A DNA stretch of 64,000 nucleotides from Pisaster brevispinus (lineage: Eukaryota > Echinodermata > Asteroidea > Forcipulatida > Asteriidae), in NCBI GenBank assembly GCA_023634235.1, contig JAMKCF010000039.1, positions 248,001 to 312,000 on the forward strand, written 5' to 3'. Position numbers and translations under genes: made by a program. The notes below the pieces were generated by a model, which saw only the letters and a list, made by a program, of their open reading frames with translations, was not told the origin of the DNA and did not search any database. Every line of letters begins with the position of its first letter. Positions within the stretch are counted from its first letter, which is position 1. Below, piece by piece: positions 42,157 to 52,189 of this stretch.

Positions 42157-43997
42157 TTCGACTCCTAAATTCAAAATGGCGACAGGGTACTACCTGTCAA
42201 TTATTCCAAAAATTCGACCCCCGGTAACATGCCGATTTTTGGCGATCACTTTTTGCGGACACCTCCGCCGATGGTGCTGGTTCGAATTTGAAGACCGCAA
42301 CGATTTTATTCCATGAATTATTGAGGTTTTTTGGGCAACAAAGATGGCGTCACTTTTTGGTAGAAAGCTCCTAATTGCCCAGGTTTTGGGATTTGGCCAT
42401 GTCCCCACACAGAAAAGGTCTTCAGGGAAGTCTGGTCTAGAGTGCTGCACCGTCAAATCGCACTTTTATTTTCGACCCCTAAATTCAAAATGTCGACAGG
42501 GTACTACCTGTCAATTATTCCTAAAATTCGACCCCCGGTAACATGCCGATTTTTGGCGATCACTTTTTGCGGACACCTCCGCCGATGGTGCTGGTTGGAT
42601 TTTGAAGACCGCAACGATTTTATTCCATGAATTATTGAGGTTTTTTGGTCAACAAAGATGGCGTCACTTTTTGGTAGAAAGCTCCTAATTGCCCAGGTTT
42701 TGGGATTTGACCATGTCCCCACACAGAAAAGGTCTTCAGGGAAGTCTAGTCTAGAATGCTGCACCGTCAAATCGCACTTTTATTTTCGACCCCAAAATTC
42801 AAAATGGCGACAGGGTACTACCTGTCAATTATTCCAAAAATTCGACCCCCGGTAACATGCCGATTTTTGGCGATCACTTTTAGCGGACACCTCCGACGAT
42901 GGTGCTGGTTCGAATTTGAAGACCGCAACGATTTTATTCCATGAATTATTGAGGTTTTTTGGGCAACAAAGATGGCGTCACTTTTTGGTAGAAAGCTCCT
43001 AATTGCCCAGGTTTTGGGATTTGACCATGTCCCCACACAGAAAAGGTCTTCAGGGAAGTCTAGTCTAGAATGCTGCACCGTCAAATCGCACTTTTATTTT
43101 CGACCCCAAAATTCAAAATGGCGACAGGGTACTACCTGTCAATTATTCCAAAAATTCGACCCCCGTTAACATGCCGATTTTTGGCGATCACTTTTTGCGG
43201 ACACCTCCGCCGATGGTGCTGGTTCGAATTTGAAGACCGCAACGATTTTATTCCATGAATTATTGAGGTTTTTTGGGCAACAAAGATGGCGTCACTTTTT
43301 GGTAGAAAGCTCCTAATTGCCCAGGTTTTGGGATTTGGCCATGTCCCCACACAGAAAAGGTCTTCAGGGAAATCTAGTCTAGAATGCTGCACCGTCAAAT
43401 CGCACTTTTATTTTCGACCCCTTAATTCAAAATGGCGACAGGGTACTACCTGTCAATTATTCCAAAAATTCGACCCCCGGTAACATGCCGATTTTTGGCG
43501 ATCACTTTTTGCGGACACCTCCGCCGATGGTGCTGGTTCGAATTTGAAGACCGCAACGATTTTATTCCATGAATTATTGAGGTTTTTGGGGCAACAAAGA
43601 TGGCGTCACTTTTTGGTAGAAAGCTCCTAATTGCCCAGGTTTTGGGATTTGGCCATGTCCCCACACAGAAAAGTTCTTCAGGGAAGTCTAGTCTAGAATG
43701 CTGCACCGTCAAATCGCACTTTTATTTTCGACCCCAAAATTCAAAATGGCGACAGGGTACTACCTGTCAATTATTCCAAAAATTCGACCCCCGGTAACAT
43801 GCCGATTTTTGGCGATCACTTTTTGCGGACACCTCCGCCGATGGTGCTGGTTCAAATTTGAAGACCGCAACGGTTTTATTCCATGAATTATTGAGGTTTT
43901 TTGGGCAACAAAGATGGCGTCACTTATGGGTAGAAAGCTCCTAATTGCCCAGGTTTTGGGATTTGGCCATGTCCCCACACAGAAAAGGTCTTCAGGG

Positions 43998-44075
43998 AAA
44001 TAAAAAGTGCGATTTGACGGTGCAGCACTCTAGACCACGGTCTAGAGTGCTTCACCGTCAAATCGCACTTTTATT
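43998..44075. repeat. Fold-back palindrome inside a satellite unit, copy 2
   Basis: This is the same inverted junction as at 42.1 kb, with a centre two bases shorter (CCACGG). The surroundings are shared over about 42000-42630 and 43920-44550 at an offset of about 1919-1921 bp, including CACTTATGGGTAG and the variant AAAATGTCGACAGGG. The palindrome was therefore copied together with its flank in a later segmental duplication. Confidence 0.9.
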
Positions 44076-46834
44076 TTCGACTCCTAAATTCAAAATGGCG
44101 ACAGGGTACTACCTGTCAATTATTCCAAAAATTCGACCCCCGGTAACATGCCGATTTTTGGCGATCACTTTTTGCGGACACCTCCGCCGATGGTGCTGGT
44201 TCGAATTTGAAGACCGCAACGATTTTATTCCATGAATTATTGAGGTTTTTTGGGCAACAAAGATGGCGTCACTTTTTGGTAGAAAGCTCCTAATTGCCCA
44301 GGTTTTGGGATTTGGCCATGTCCCCACACAGAAAAGGTCTTCAGGGAAGTCTGGTCTAGAGTGCTGCACCGTCAAATCGCACTTTTATTTTCGACCCCTA
44401 AATTCAAAATGTCGACAGGGTACTACCTGTCAATTATTCCTAAAATTCGACCCCCGGTAACATGCCGATTTTTGGCGATCACTTTTTGCGGACACCTCCG
44501 CCGATGGTGCTGGTTGGATTTTGAAGACCGCAACGATTTTATTCCATGAATTATTGAGTTTTTTGGGGCAACAAAGATGGCGTCACTTTTTGGTAGAAAG
44601 CTCCTAATTGCCCAGGTTTTGGTATTTTTTGGCCATGTCCCCACACAGAAAAGGTCTTCAGGGTAGTCTAGTTTTAGAATGCTGCACCGTCAAATCGCAC
44701 TTTTATTTTCGACCCCAAAATTCAAAATGGCGACAGGGTACTACCTGTCAATTATTCCAAAAATTCGACCCCCGGTAACATGCCTATTTTTGGCGATCAC
44801 TTTTTGCGGACACCTCCGCCGATGGTGCTGGTTCGAATTTGAAGACCGCAACGATTTTATTCCATGAATTATTGAGGTTTTTTCGGCAACAAAGATGGCG
44901 TCACTTTTTGGTAGAAAGCTCCTAATTGCCCAGGTTTTGGGATTTGGCAATGTCCCCACACAGAAAAGGTCTTCAGGGAAATCTAGTCTAGAGTGCTGCA
45001 CCGTCAGATCGCACTTTTATTTTCGACCCCAAAAATCAAAATGGCGACAGGGTACTACCTGTCAATTATTCCAAAAATTCGACCCCCGGTAACATGCCGA
45101 TTTTTGGCGATCACTTTTTGCGGACACCTCCGCCGATGGTGCTGGTTCGAATTTGAAGACCGCAACGATTTTATTCCATGAATTATTGAGGTTTTTTGGT
45201 CAACAAAGATGGCGTCACTTTTTGGTAGAAAGCTCCTAATTGCCCAGGTTTTGGGATTTGACCATGTCCCCACACAGAAAAGGTCTTCAGGGAAGTCTAG
45301 TCTAGAATGCTGCACCGTCAAATCGCACTTTTATTTTCGACCCCAAAATTCAAAATGGCGACAGGGTACTACCTGTCAATTATTCCAAAAATTCGACCCC
45401 CGGTAACATGCCGATTTTTGGCGATCACTTTTTGCGGACACCTCCGACGATGGTGCTGGTTCGAATTTGAAGACCGCAACGATTTTATTCCATGAATTAT
45501 TGAGGTTTTTTGGGCAACAAAGATGGCGTCACTTTTTGGTAGAAAGCTCCTAATTGCCCAGGTTTTGGGATTTGACCATGTCCTCACACAGAAAAGGTCT
45601 TCAGGGAAGTCTAGTCTAGAATGCTGCACCGTCAAATCGCACTTTTATTTTCGACCCCAAAATTCAAAATGGCGACAGGGTACTACCTGTCAATTATTCC
45701 AAAAATTCGACCCCCGGTAACATGCCGATTTTTGGCGATCACTTTTTGCGGACACCTCCGACGATGGTGCTGGTTCGAATTTGAAGACCGCAACGATTTT
45801 ATTCCATGAATTATTGAGGTTTTTTGGGCAACAAAGATGGCGTCACTTTTTGGTAGAAAGCTCCTAATTGCCCAGGTTTTGGGACTTGGCCATGTCCCCA
45901 CACAGAAAAGGTCTTCAGGGAAGTCTAGTTTTAGAATGCTGCACCGTCAAATCGCACTTTTATTTTCGACCCCAAAATTCAAAATGGCGACAGGGTACTA
46001 CCTGTCAATTATTCCAAAAATTCGACCCCCGGTAACATGCCGATTTTTGGCGATCACTTTTTGCGGACACCTCCGCCGATGGTGCTGGTTCGAATTTGAA
46101 GACCGCAACGATTTTATTCCATGAATTATTGAGGTTTTTTGGGCAACAAAGATGGCGTCACTTTTTGGTAGAAAGCTCCTAATTGCCCAGGTTTGGGGAT
46201 TTGGCCATGTCCCCACACAGAAAAGGTCTTCAGGGAAGTCTAGTCTAGAATGCTGCACCGTCAAATCGCACTTTTATTTTCGACCCCTTAATTCAAAATG
46301 GCGACAGGGTACTACCTGTCAATTATTCCAAAAATTCGACCCCCGGTAACATGCCGATTTTTGGCGATCACTTTTTGCGGACACCTCCGCCGATGGTGCT
46401 GGTTCGAATTTGAAGACCGCAACGATTTTATTCCATGAATTATTGAGGTTTTTTGGGCAACAAAGATGGCGTCACTTTTTGGTAGAAAGCTCCTAATTGC
46501 CCAGGTTTTGGGATTTGGCCATGTCCCCACACAGAAAAGTTCTTCAGGGAAGTCTAGTCTAGAATGCTGCACCGTCAAATCGCACTTTTATTTTCGACCC
46601 CAAAATTCAAAATGGCGACAGGGTACTACCTGTCAATTATTCCAAAAATTCGACCCCCGGTAACATGCCGATTTTTGGCGATCACTTTTTGCGGACACCT
46701 CTGCCGATGGTGCTGGTTCGAATTTGAAGACCGCAACGATTTTATTCCATGAATTATTGAGGTTTTTGGGGCAACAAAGATGGCGTCACTTTTTGGTAGA
46801 AAGCTCCTAATTGCCCAGGTTTTGGGATTTGGCC

Positions 46835-46870
46835 ATGTCCCCACACCCCCGGTAACATGTCGTTCTTGTG
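46835..46870 (+). other. Right end of the satellite array (truncated last unit)
   Basis: The last unit jumps from TCCCCACAC directly to CCCCGGTAACATG, skipping about 150 bp of normal unit. The skip is bridged by a run of C present on both sides. Similarity to the unit fades within about ten bases after GGTAACATG. Single-copy-looking AT-rich DNA follows, so this is a true array edge in this assembly. Confidence 0.85.
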
Positions 46871-46907
46871 ACGTCATGCAAGTAATTGTGTTTTCTTATT
46901 GGCTAAC
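46869..46907 (+). promoter_or_regulatory. CRE-like TGACGTCA and inverted CCAAT motif
   Basis: A perfect TGACGTCA palindrome lies at 46869-46876 and ATTGGCTAAC, an inverted CCAAT-box core, at 46898-46907, right next to the satellite edge. This pair is common in animal promoters. No TATA box or credible first exon follows, so a promoter role is only a possibility. Nothing else is recognisable in 46908-47330 apart from the hairpin noted separately. Confidence 0.25.
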
Positions 46908-47013
46908 AACTCATCACGCTAATGCATTATGCATTACATTTCTCCTATCAAAATCGGTAGCAAAAAGTAAAGAAAAACATAAAGCCCCCAAAACGAGTTG
47001 GTAAAGGCGTTTC

Positions 47014-47044
47014 GCGGCTTCGCCGCTCGCGATTTTTTTTTTTT
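47014..47044 (+). other. GC hairpin followed by T12
   Basis: GCGGC and GCCGC are separated by a three-base loop (47014-47026). A run of twelve T follows at 47033-47044. In bacteria this would look like an intrinsic terminator. In an animal genome it could end a Pol III transcript, but no upstream Pol III promoter is visible. Confidence 0.3.
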
Positions 47045-47334
47045 CGTGGGTGATGACTAGGCTTGGGTGCCGCGGTGCGCCTTGACTAAAGGCTACTTCA
47101 GATTATGACATAATTTAATTTTCAAAAGGTCATAACATTAGAACCAAACATGACACAATTGTGTGAGATATGTCAAAATGAAGCTCGTTTTATGTTCTTT
47201 TTAGCCATTATAAAACTCAAAAAGTTAATTTTTCCCCATGTGACTCATTTTCACAGACCCCGTCATTTGTGTGTACTTGGCGTTTCAGTTTACTGAGCTA
47301 GCCTCATGTATTAGAAGATGGGGGACTATAGAAC

Positions 47335-47530
47335 ATTTGAAGCCTCATATACTTGTAGATTCATAGTGACTTGAAATGTGTACTTGTGACCGTACATACA
47401 TTTGAAGCCTTTTGACTGTATACTTATAGATTCACAGTCCTCATGATCATCTTGTAGATTCACAGTGACATAAAATGTCTTTGCTTCACAAATTGATATG
47501 AAGCTCCATGGTTGTAGATTCAGAGTGATT
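47335..47530 (+). repeat. Four imperfect copies of CTTGTAGATTCACAGTGA
   Basis: Copies lie at about 47352-47370, 47423-47440, 47451-47469 and 47511-47529. ATTTGAAGCCT accompanies two of them, at 47335 and 47398. The spacing is irregular, so this is a decayed minisatellite or local duplication. The 77-codon frame on - across it has no support as a gene. Confidence 0.65.
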
Positions 47531-48440
47531 ATGGAAGCAGCAAATGTTTTTAAAAACATTTTAATGAAACTAAAGCCTACAAGGTTTTAAGTGATTCCAC
47601 CTCTGGTACACGCGATTTTCGTGAATCAGCCCCTCCTGAACTAGATGGTGCTGTCAGAGTGTTTACCAATACAACCAATTATAACATTTTTGGCTATCCC
47701 CCGGCATTCACTTGTTTGACTCCGGCCAGGGAGTGGAATTCCAATTCCATAGGAAACAATGCCAGACGCGTGAAGCGTGAGGTGTGCCCAACAGGAAAGG
47801 ACAGCCACGGCCAGCAGGGGGAGACGTCGATTTTGATGTAATTATAACCCTTAACGTTGTGTGACAACCTTTAACTGCGTATTGGCACAAACTTGTTTCA
47901 GATCCAAACATATTGTCGGTTACGAAAACTCGAAAACCCTGTGGGGAAAAAGCGTTCGAGAACGTAGTTTGGCCCCAATGCCCCCAACCTGATGTTTGGA
48001 TCTTCTCATAATTGTATGTAGGGCAAATATTCATGTTGAGGCAAGATTCCACATACAACCAGAATGGGCTTCATATGTATGTCGGGTCAAGCTTGTTAAG
48101 CCATATAGTGCAATTTCGTAACCTTAACATCGAGGTCAATTTAGTCTTCATATTTTCTTCTCATAGTTTGATTTACGACATCATGAATATATTTGAAAAT
48201 CAAATCGGTTGTTGTTTCTAGTGTAAATAATTATTATTTCTTGCTATAATTATTTTCTCTTCCAAAAAGTAACACGCATAGCCCCTTTAATGATTTTGGA
48301 TTGTTTATGAAGTGCGCCCTCTCTAGGTCATATTATTACAGTTTACATGGAGGGAGTTTCGATTTCAATTTCGTTTCCCTAATTTCTACCTAGAAATGTC
48401 TCTTTTGACACAAATTATGACGCTGTATGGATTATCTGGC
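47530..48440. other. Flank without a recognisable gene
   Basis: The stretch contains only short frames. Two small signals stand out. CCAGCAGGGGGAGA at 47811-47824 is one or two bases from the CTCF core consensus. A perfect 12-bp inverted repeat, AGATCCAAACAT at 47900-47911 and its complement at 47992-48003, has an 80-bp spacer. Neither is tied to a transcript. Confidence 0.5.
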
Positions 48441-48889
48441 TGTTCATAAAAGGCAGGAGACTCACTGGATATTATAAAGGTACGTTTTAGATTGACATAT
48501 AGGCAGATGTGTCGGGTTTCTATTTGTGTACCATGCCAGTAGAGGTTAACGTTAGATTATCAATCGTGTCATGCAATGCATGTCAATGTAAACATACCGT
48601 TGATCCGCGGCCGTAGGCCGTGTTTGGTCTTACTAACAAATTAGTGTTTGGTCTTACTACTGACAGTACTGTTTATCAAAAGCAGGAGACTCACTTGATA
48701 TTTTAAAGGTACGTTTCAAATTGATAGGCAGATTTGTCGGGTTTTCGTTAGGTTCAGAGGTTAACGTCAGCAGACAATGGAGGCAGGTTCAGATTAACTC
48801 GACTCAATCATGTCTCAATGTAAACATACCGCTGACTTGATCCATTATAGGCCCTATATCTGTTTTGTATGACGTGTTTGGTCTTACTA
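48441..48889 (+). repeat. Diverged tandem duplication, about 220 bp per copy
   Basis: Copy 1 (about 48441-48640) and copy 2 (about 48671-48889) share in order GGCAGGAGACTCACT/AGCAGGAGACTCACT, TAAAGGTACGTTT, AGGCAGAT.TGTCGGGTTT, AGAGGTTAACGT, TCAATGTAAACATACCG and GTGTTTGGTCTTACT. The last word occurs a third time between the copies. No coding potential is visible, and the conserved order suggests an old duplication. Confidence 0.8.
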
Positions 48890-48914
48890 GCCACCGGTGA
48901 GAAGTTGGTTTCTC

Positions 48915-48950
48915 GTTTGACGTTCGATATTCGACATTCGAATGTCAAAC
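48915..48950. repeat. Inverted repeat, 13-bp arms
   Basis: GTTTGACGTTCGA at 48915-48927 pairs with TCGAATGTCAAAC at 48938-48950 with one mismatch and a 10-bp spacer. It could be a hairpin or a decayed element end. It does not bound a larger recognisable unit. Confidence 0.6.
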
Positions 48951-49066
48951 AAGTACTGTTTTGATATTTATTTAACGTTTATTTGTGCATAAACCATAGA
49001 ACTATATTGAAGCATTTTTCACATGCCAAGACCCTAGAGTTATACCCCAGACCCTTTGTAAAATAC

Positions 49067-49278
<212 letters not shown>

Positions 49279-49344
49279 GTTTCTGTTACGTACGAACATT
49301 CTACTGTACATTGTATGCACTTTAAAATCAATGCGTTATATCCA

Positions 49345-49445
49345 AATTTTTAACGGTCAGTCTGACCCATGGGTGGGGCACCGCTACATACAGAAATACA
49401 GTGAAGGGTCGAAGGAACACACCCGTGGTCATCTTGACCCAACCT
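49345..49445 (-). repeat. Inverted single copy of the 54-kb repeat family
   Basis: The reverse complement reads TTGGGTCAAGATGACCACGG, then GGTGTGTTCCTTCGACC, TTTCTGTATGTAGCGGTGCC, CACCCATGGGTCAGACTG and ACCGTT. The same words in the same order form the four-copy repeat at 54125-54840 on the other strand. The two sites are therefore members of one dispersed family. Confidence 0.75.
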
Positions 49446-50425
49446 ACTCCTAGAAGTAGAACTACAATATGACCCATATTCATACCCCTGCCAAATACCC
49501 GTCAGAGGTGTGACTAATCTATCCATATAATGTCACACATATGCACCTAGTTTAAAATCAAATGTAATATAAAAGCAATCGGACATTTCACTTAGGCACT
49601 AAGGGGTCTCAAAAATGACGAAAAGTCATTGAGCATGCTAAAATTTAAAGACCTATACCTTGATAGACAAAAAAGGCCTGTGCTACTTTTGACAGTAGAT
49701 TCTAGTTGATGGGATACCAGACACCCTGTATCTTAATTTGTAGCTATACATCTTATCTCCATTTGTAGATACAGACCCCTAAAAATGTCAAAAACAGAAA
49801 AAGGTCAATTTGAAGGGGCGGGGCTTAATTTTTTAGGGGGTCATATCTCAGAAATGTTAAGGAGTAGGATTCTAAAATTGTTTTTTTCTTGGCACCCATA
49901 GGGTATTGTTAAACAAAAAAACTAGCACAATCTGAGACTGTGCCTGCCGAAATTTTTAAAATTTTGGGTGATTTGGCACGGAATGCATGACTCATTTACA
50001 ATTAAGAGGAGTCATTAAATAAGTGTATTAATAGTTCAAAAATGACACAGATTGAGCATGAACAATGGGACATTGAAACCAAAACCTTAATTCCAGTTAA
50101 TTACCTTATTTATTGAACACAGGGTGTTGTTTCTAGCATAGACAAAAAAAATTATATCGATATCGAGGGATTTTTGTAGCTTAGAAAAACTTTTTTTGCA
50201 CCTGATGTATGATGTTCCAAATCTGCCGAAGCATCTTGACTATTAAAACACAATGCACCGGTTTTAGGTCATATCCAATAATTCTATTTGGGTCACTTAG
50301 ATGAAAGAATTGTTACCAGAGTGTTATTTCCTATAAGGTATTCTACAAAGACCCAGGCATTTATTGTGTAAATATAATTGAACAGGTGTTGGTGGTGAGT
50401 TCAACTTTAAGATAAATTGTACAAA
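49446..50425. other. AT-rich flank, nothing recognised
   Basis: No frame of useful length, splice-flanked exon or repeat was found here. The text contains low-complexity A/T runs and phrases such as GGGGCGGGGCTTAATTTTTT. It could be the decayed 5' part of the retrotransposon fragment that follows, but I see no conserved motif before about 50438. Confidence 0.4.
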
Positions 50426-50429
50426 TTTG

Positions 50430-50865
50430 GTATCACAGATGACACTGATCCTCGACACTGCAAGGTTATGGGTCGAAGCTGAACGTCAATAAAACCAAAG
50501 GCCTCTGGCTAGGGAAAAGGAAACATAGACAAGACAAACCTTGTAATTTTATTTGGTGCGATGATAAATTGAAAAAGCTGGGTATTATCTTTGGTAATCG
50601 TGTTACACCAGAGGACAACTTGGGGGCCGAGAGTAAACGAAATTCATTGTGTCCTTGACTAATGGTCCAAACGCCACCTTAATCTAATGAAACGATTGAA
50701 CATCTTTTTATAGAGTGTGATTTTATAATGCTTTTTTATTTGTCGAAAATTTTATTAAAAAGTACTTAGGCAATCCACATTTCTATCTCTTCGATTGTGC
50801 TAAATTTCTCGGTATTTACATAACTGACGATGCAGTTAGAACAACAATTTGCTTACCGTTAAGCA
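50430..50865 (+). pseudogene. Non-LTR retrotransposon fragment, reverse transcriptase and C-terminus with internal deletion
   Basis: Frame 50461-50655 reads GYGSKLNVNKTKGLWLGKRK, then IWCDDKLKKLGIIFGN and VTPEDNLGA, and stops at 50656. GSKLN..KTKGLWLG and LGI.FGN....DN are characteristic of the reverse transcriptase of Tx1/L1-like LINEs, just after the catalytic DD. A possible remnant of that motif, TDDT, lies out of frame at 50435-50446. A second frame at 50651-50690 gives VLD, a stop, then WSKRHLNLMKR, the usual next conserved segment. From 50689 the text reads ETIEHLFIECDF, the HLF..C part of the C-terminal zinc-knuckle region, and continues openly as FVENFIKKYLGNPHFYLFDC. In an intact element several hundred residues separate these parts. 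The copy is thus dead: stops, frameshifts and a large internal deletion. Clade assignment is tentative. Confidence 0.75.
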
Positions 50866-51270
50866 GCGCTAAGAAATTGGGCCCTGTGCCCTTTTTCATA
50901 AAGCTGTTAACTTGTTAAGCAGAAAATACTGCTAGGTAATTTTCTATGCTAAGCAGCAAATTAGTGGGGCACATTTTTGGAATTTTGGCTGGTAACCAGT
51001 TTCTGCTAAGCAATTTTTCTGTGCTTAGCAAGTTTGTGTGCTTAAAATTCTGATTAGCAGATTTCTTTACTTAGCAAGACATGAACGGGGTATCAGTGGC
51101 AACATTGGAACTTTGTTGGCTGGTAACCTGTTTCTGCTAAGCAAGATTTTTCTATGCTTACTAAATTTTTGTGCGGAAATTGGGCCCAGGACAGGCTATA
51201 AACCGCTACCTAAGTAAATGATACTAGCGCAAACAAAGGTACGGACATTAACAGTTTTGCCCATTAAGTT
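50855..51270. mobile_element. GGGCCC-ended inverted-repeat element cluster, left
   Basis: The cluster contains AAATTGGGCCCTGTGCCC, TTTTTCATAAAGCTGTTAAC and repeated TGCTAAGCA/TGCTTAGCA words, and ends with AAATTGGGCCCAGGACAGGC (51177-51196). The stretch 51177-51264 recurs almost unchanged at 53329-53415, so both clusters carry the same right-hand flank. These look like short non-autonomous elements with terminal inverted repeats, nested in each other. No transposase is visible. Confidence 0.65.
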
Positions 51271-51395
51271 GGGAGAATTATATGTTTTAATGTGAACCAC
51301 AAATCTTTTTCATCGGCTTCCATAAGGGGACACCGACCATTTCCCCAAGTATTAACATCGGATGTATGTAGTAATATGAAAATAATTAGTAATTA

Positions 51396-52110
51396 TTAAT
51401 TAATAACCCAGTCTTGCAAAACCGCAGGAGAAATGAATTGATTATTAATAAAACACCTGTAAACATCTTTAACGTTATTGTAAAAAAGTCTACTATTTTT
51501 GCCGGTCTGTTTATCTTCAATGGTAACATTATTCAAAAAATGGTTAGGTGGACCATGCCTGTTTTCAGTGACGTAGCTGAGGGGGAGTTCATGAGTTTCG
51601 TCAACACAGGAGAACACTTTGCTATAGTTAAGTTCAGATTTCTGTAATGAATTAATTCTTTATAATAATCCTGAGTACCACAAACGATGGCTCTAGGGTT
51701 ATCTAAAATGTATCAGCCAAGTTCAATCTTCCCGCTAGCGTTGCATAAAAGATTTCTCCATTTCCCAGATTTCAGTGTGATACTTTTTAAAAGCATTTGG
51801 TTTTAAAGCTTGCAGCTTGAGCCGAAGATCAACTACTAGTGCCTCCCATAGTAACGGGACCGGTAATAGTCTTTTTAAAAAATTATTATCCAGTTTGCCA
51901 TTCCAAAAGAAAAATCACATAATGCGCTCCATTTGCTTAACACAATCCTCGGGACAAAAGATGATTGATCCCTGGTAGGATAGACTGGCACCCATGAAAC
52001 TAATGACAACAGCCTTCCCTCTCATAGTTAAATTTATCATGCTAACCTTCTGGTGCTTACTGTATGAAAATGAATAACGTAACAATGGAAATCCACGGAA
52101 ATCCACGGTG
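51396..52110 (-). pseudogene. Non-LTR retrotransposon fragment, middle to C-terminal part of the polymerase protein, inverted
   Basis: Reading on - from about 52080, the frame gives YSKHQKVSMINLTMRGKAVV, then ISFMGASLSYQGSIIFCPED and CVKQMERIM. A stop is followed in the same frame by FFFWNGKLDN (51890-51917), RLLPVPLLWEALVVDLRLKL and QALKPNAF (to about 51790). The pattern GKAVVI...ASL.YQGS...PED......FFWNGK...........DLRLKLQAL is the thumb and post-polymerase region of Tx1/L1-like LINEs. Frames continue at lower coordinates with ENRHGPPNHFLNNVTIEDKQ and LFYNNVKDVYRCFINNQFIS (51396-51617), matching the ...NN..I...GK..FY.NW...G...V.DL...... stretch seen further downstream in such proteins. Stops and frameshifts make it dead. 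This is the segment missing from the + fragment at 50.4-50.9 kb. Confidence 0.72.
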
Positions 52111-52189
52111 GACGCGCATGGTGGCTGCCTGTGCTTACCTGTGAAATACGCTTACGCTTGAGCAATTTTTTTTTGCTAGCTAGCTTGAA

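Larger units (their letters stand above)
1..46860 (+). repeat. 314-bp satellite array, about 149 head-to-tail units
   Basis: The ATGGCGTCACTTTTTG landmark recurs at 1047, 1361, 1675, 1989, 2303 and so on to 46780 with a spacing of 314 bp, apart from small indels (313, 317, 304, 290 bp). All units point the same way. In a typical unit (1047-1360) the order is ATGGCGTCAC, GCCCAGGTTTTGGG, TCCCCACACAGAAAAGG, TCTAGTCTAGAATG, CACCGTCAAATCGCAC, the dyad GACAGGGTACTACCTGTC (1198-1215), CCCGGTAACATGGCG, GGCGATCACTTTTTG and CCATGAATTATTGAGG. Neighbouring copies look roughly 95-99% alike by eye. Reading frames of 62-97 aa on + and 88 aa on - recur once per unit because the array is homogeneous. Differences between blocks are mostly amino-acid changing, so there is no sign of protein constraint. 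The array runs off the left edge, so its full size is unknown. Such a long homogeneous array is typical of centromeric, pericentromeric or subtelomeric DNA, but the sequence alone does not show which. Confidence 0.98.
14140..46860 (+). repeat. Satellite block C (about 104 units)
   Basis: Diagnostic sites are GCACTTTTATTTTCG, CTGTCAATTATTCC, GTAACATGCCGATTTTTGG, CACCTCCGCCGATGG and TTCGAATTTGAAGACC. Regional sub-variants can be recognised: GAATGCTGCACCGTCAAATC dominates to about 23.0 kb; GAGTGCTGCACCGTCAGATC with AAAACTGCGACAGGG dominates about 23.0-37.4 kb; CCCCTAACAGAAAAGG with TTCAGAAAAGTCTGG marks about 37.7-41.2 kb; and a mixed set runs to the end. The sub-variants interleave, so these limits are approximate. 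Many multi-unit duplications are listed separately. Confidence 0.9.

Noticed and set aside
1..46860. CRISPR-like repeat array
   Set aside because: The whole 314-bp unit repeats with no unique spacers, and the surroundings are eukaryotic.
200..46877. Hundreds of 60-170 residue reading frames (for example starting MASLF, MLHRQIALL, MTVQHSRLD) as genes
   Set aside because: They recur once per 314-bp unit in several frames and both strands, change by amino-acid substitutions between blocks, and are joined or cut by unit indels. They follow from satellite homogeneity.
47659..48058. Short frames of 60 and 116 codons as genes
   Set aside because: They overlap each other on opposite strands, have no recognisable motif and no splice-supported neighbours.
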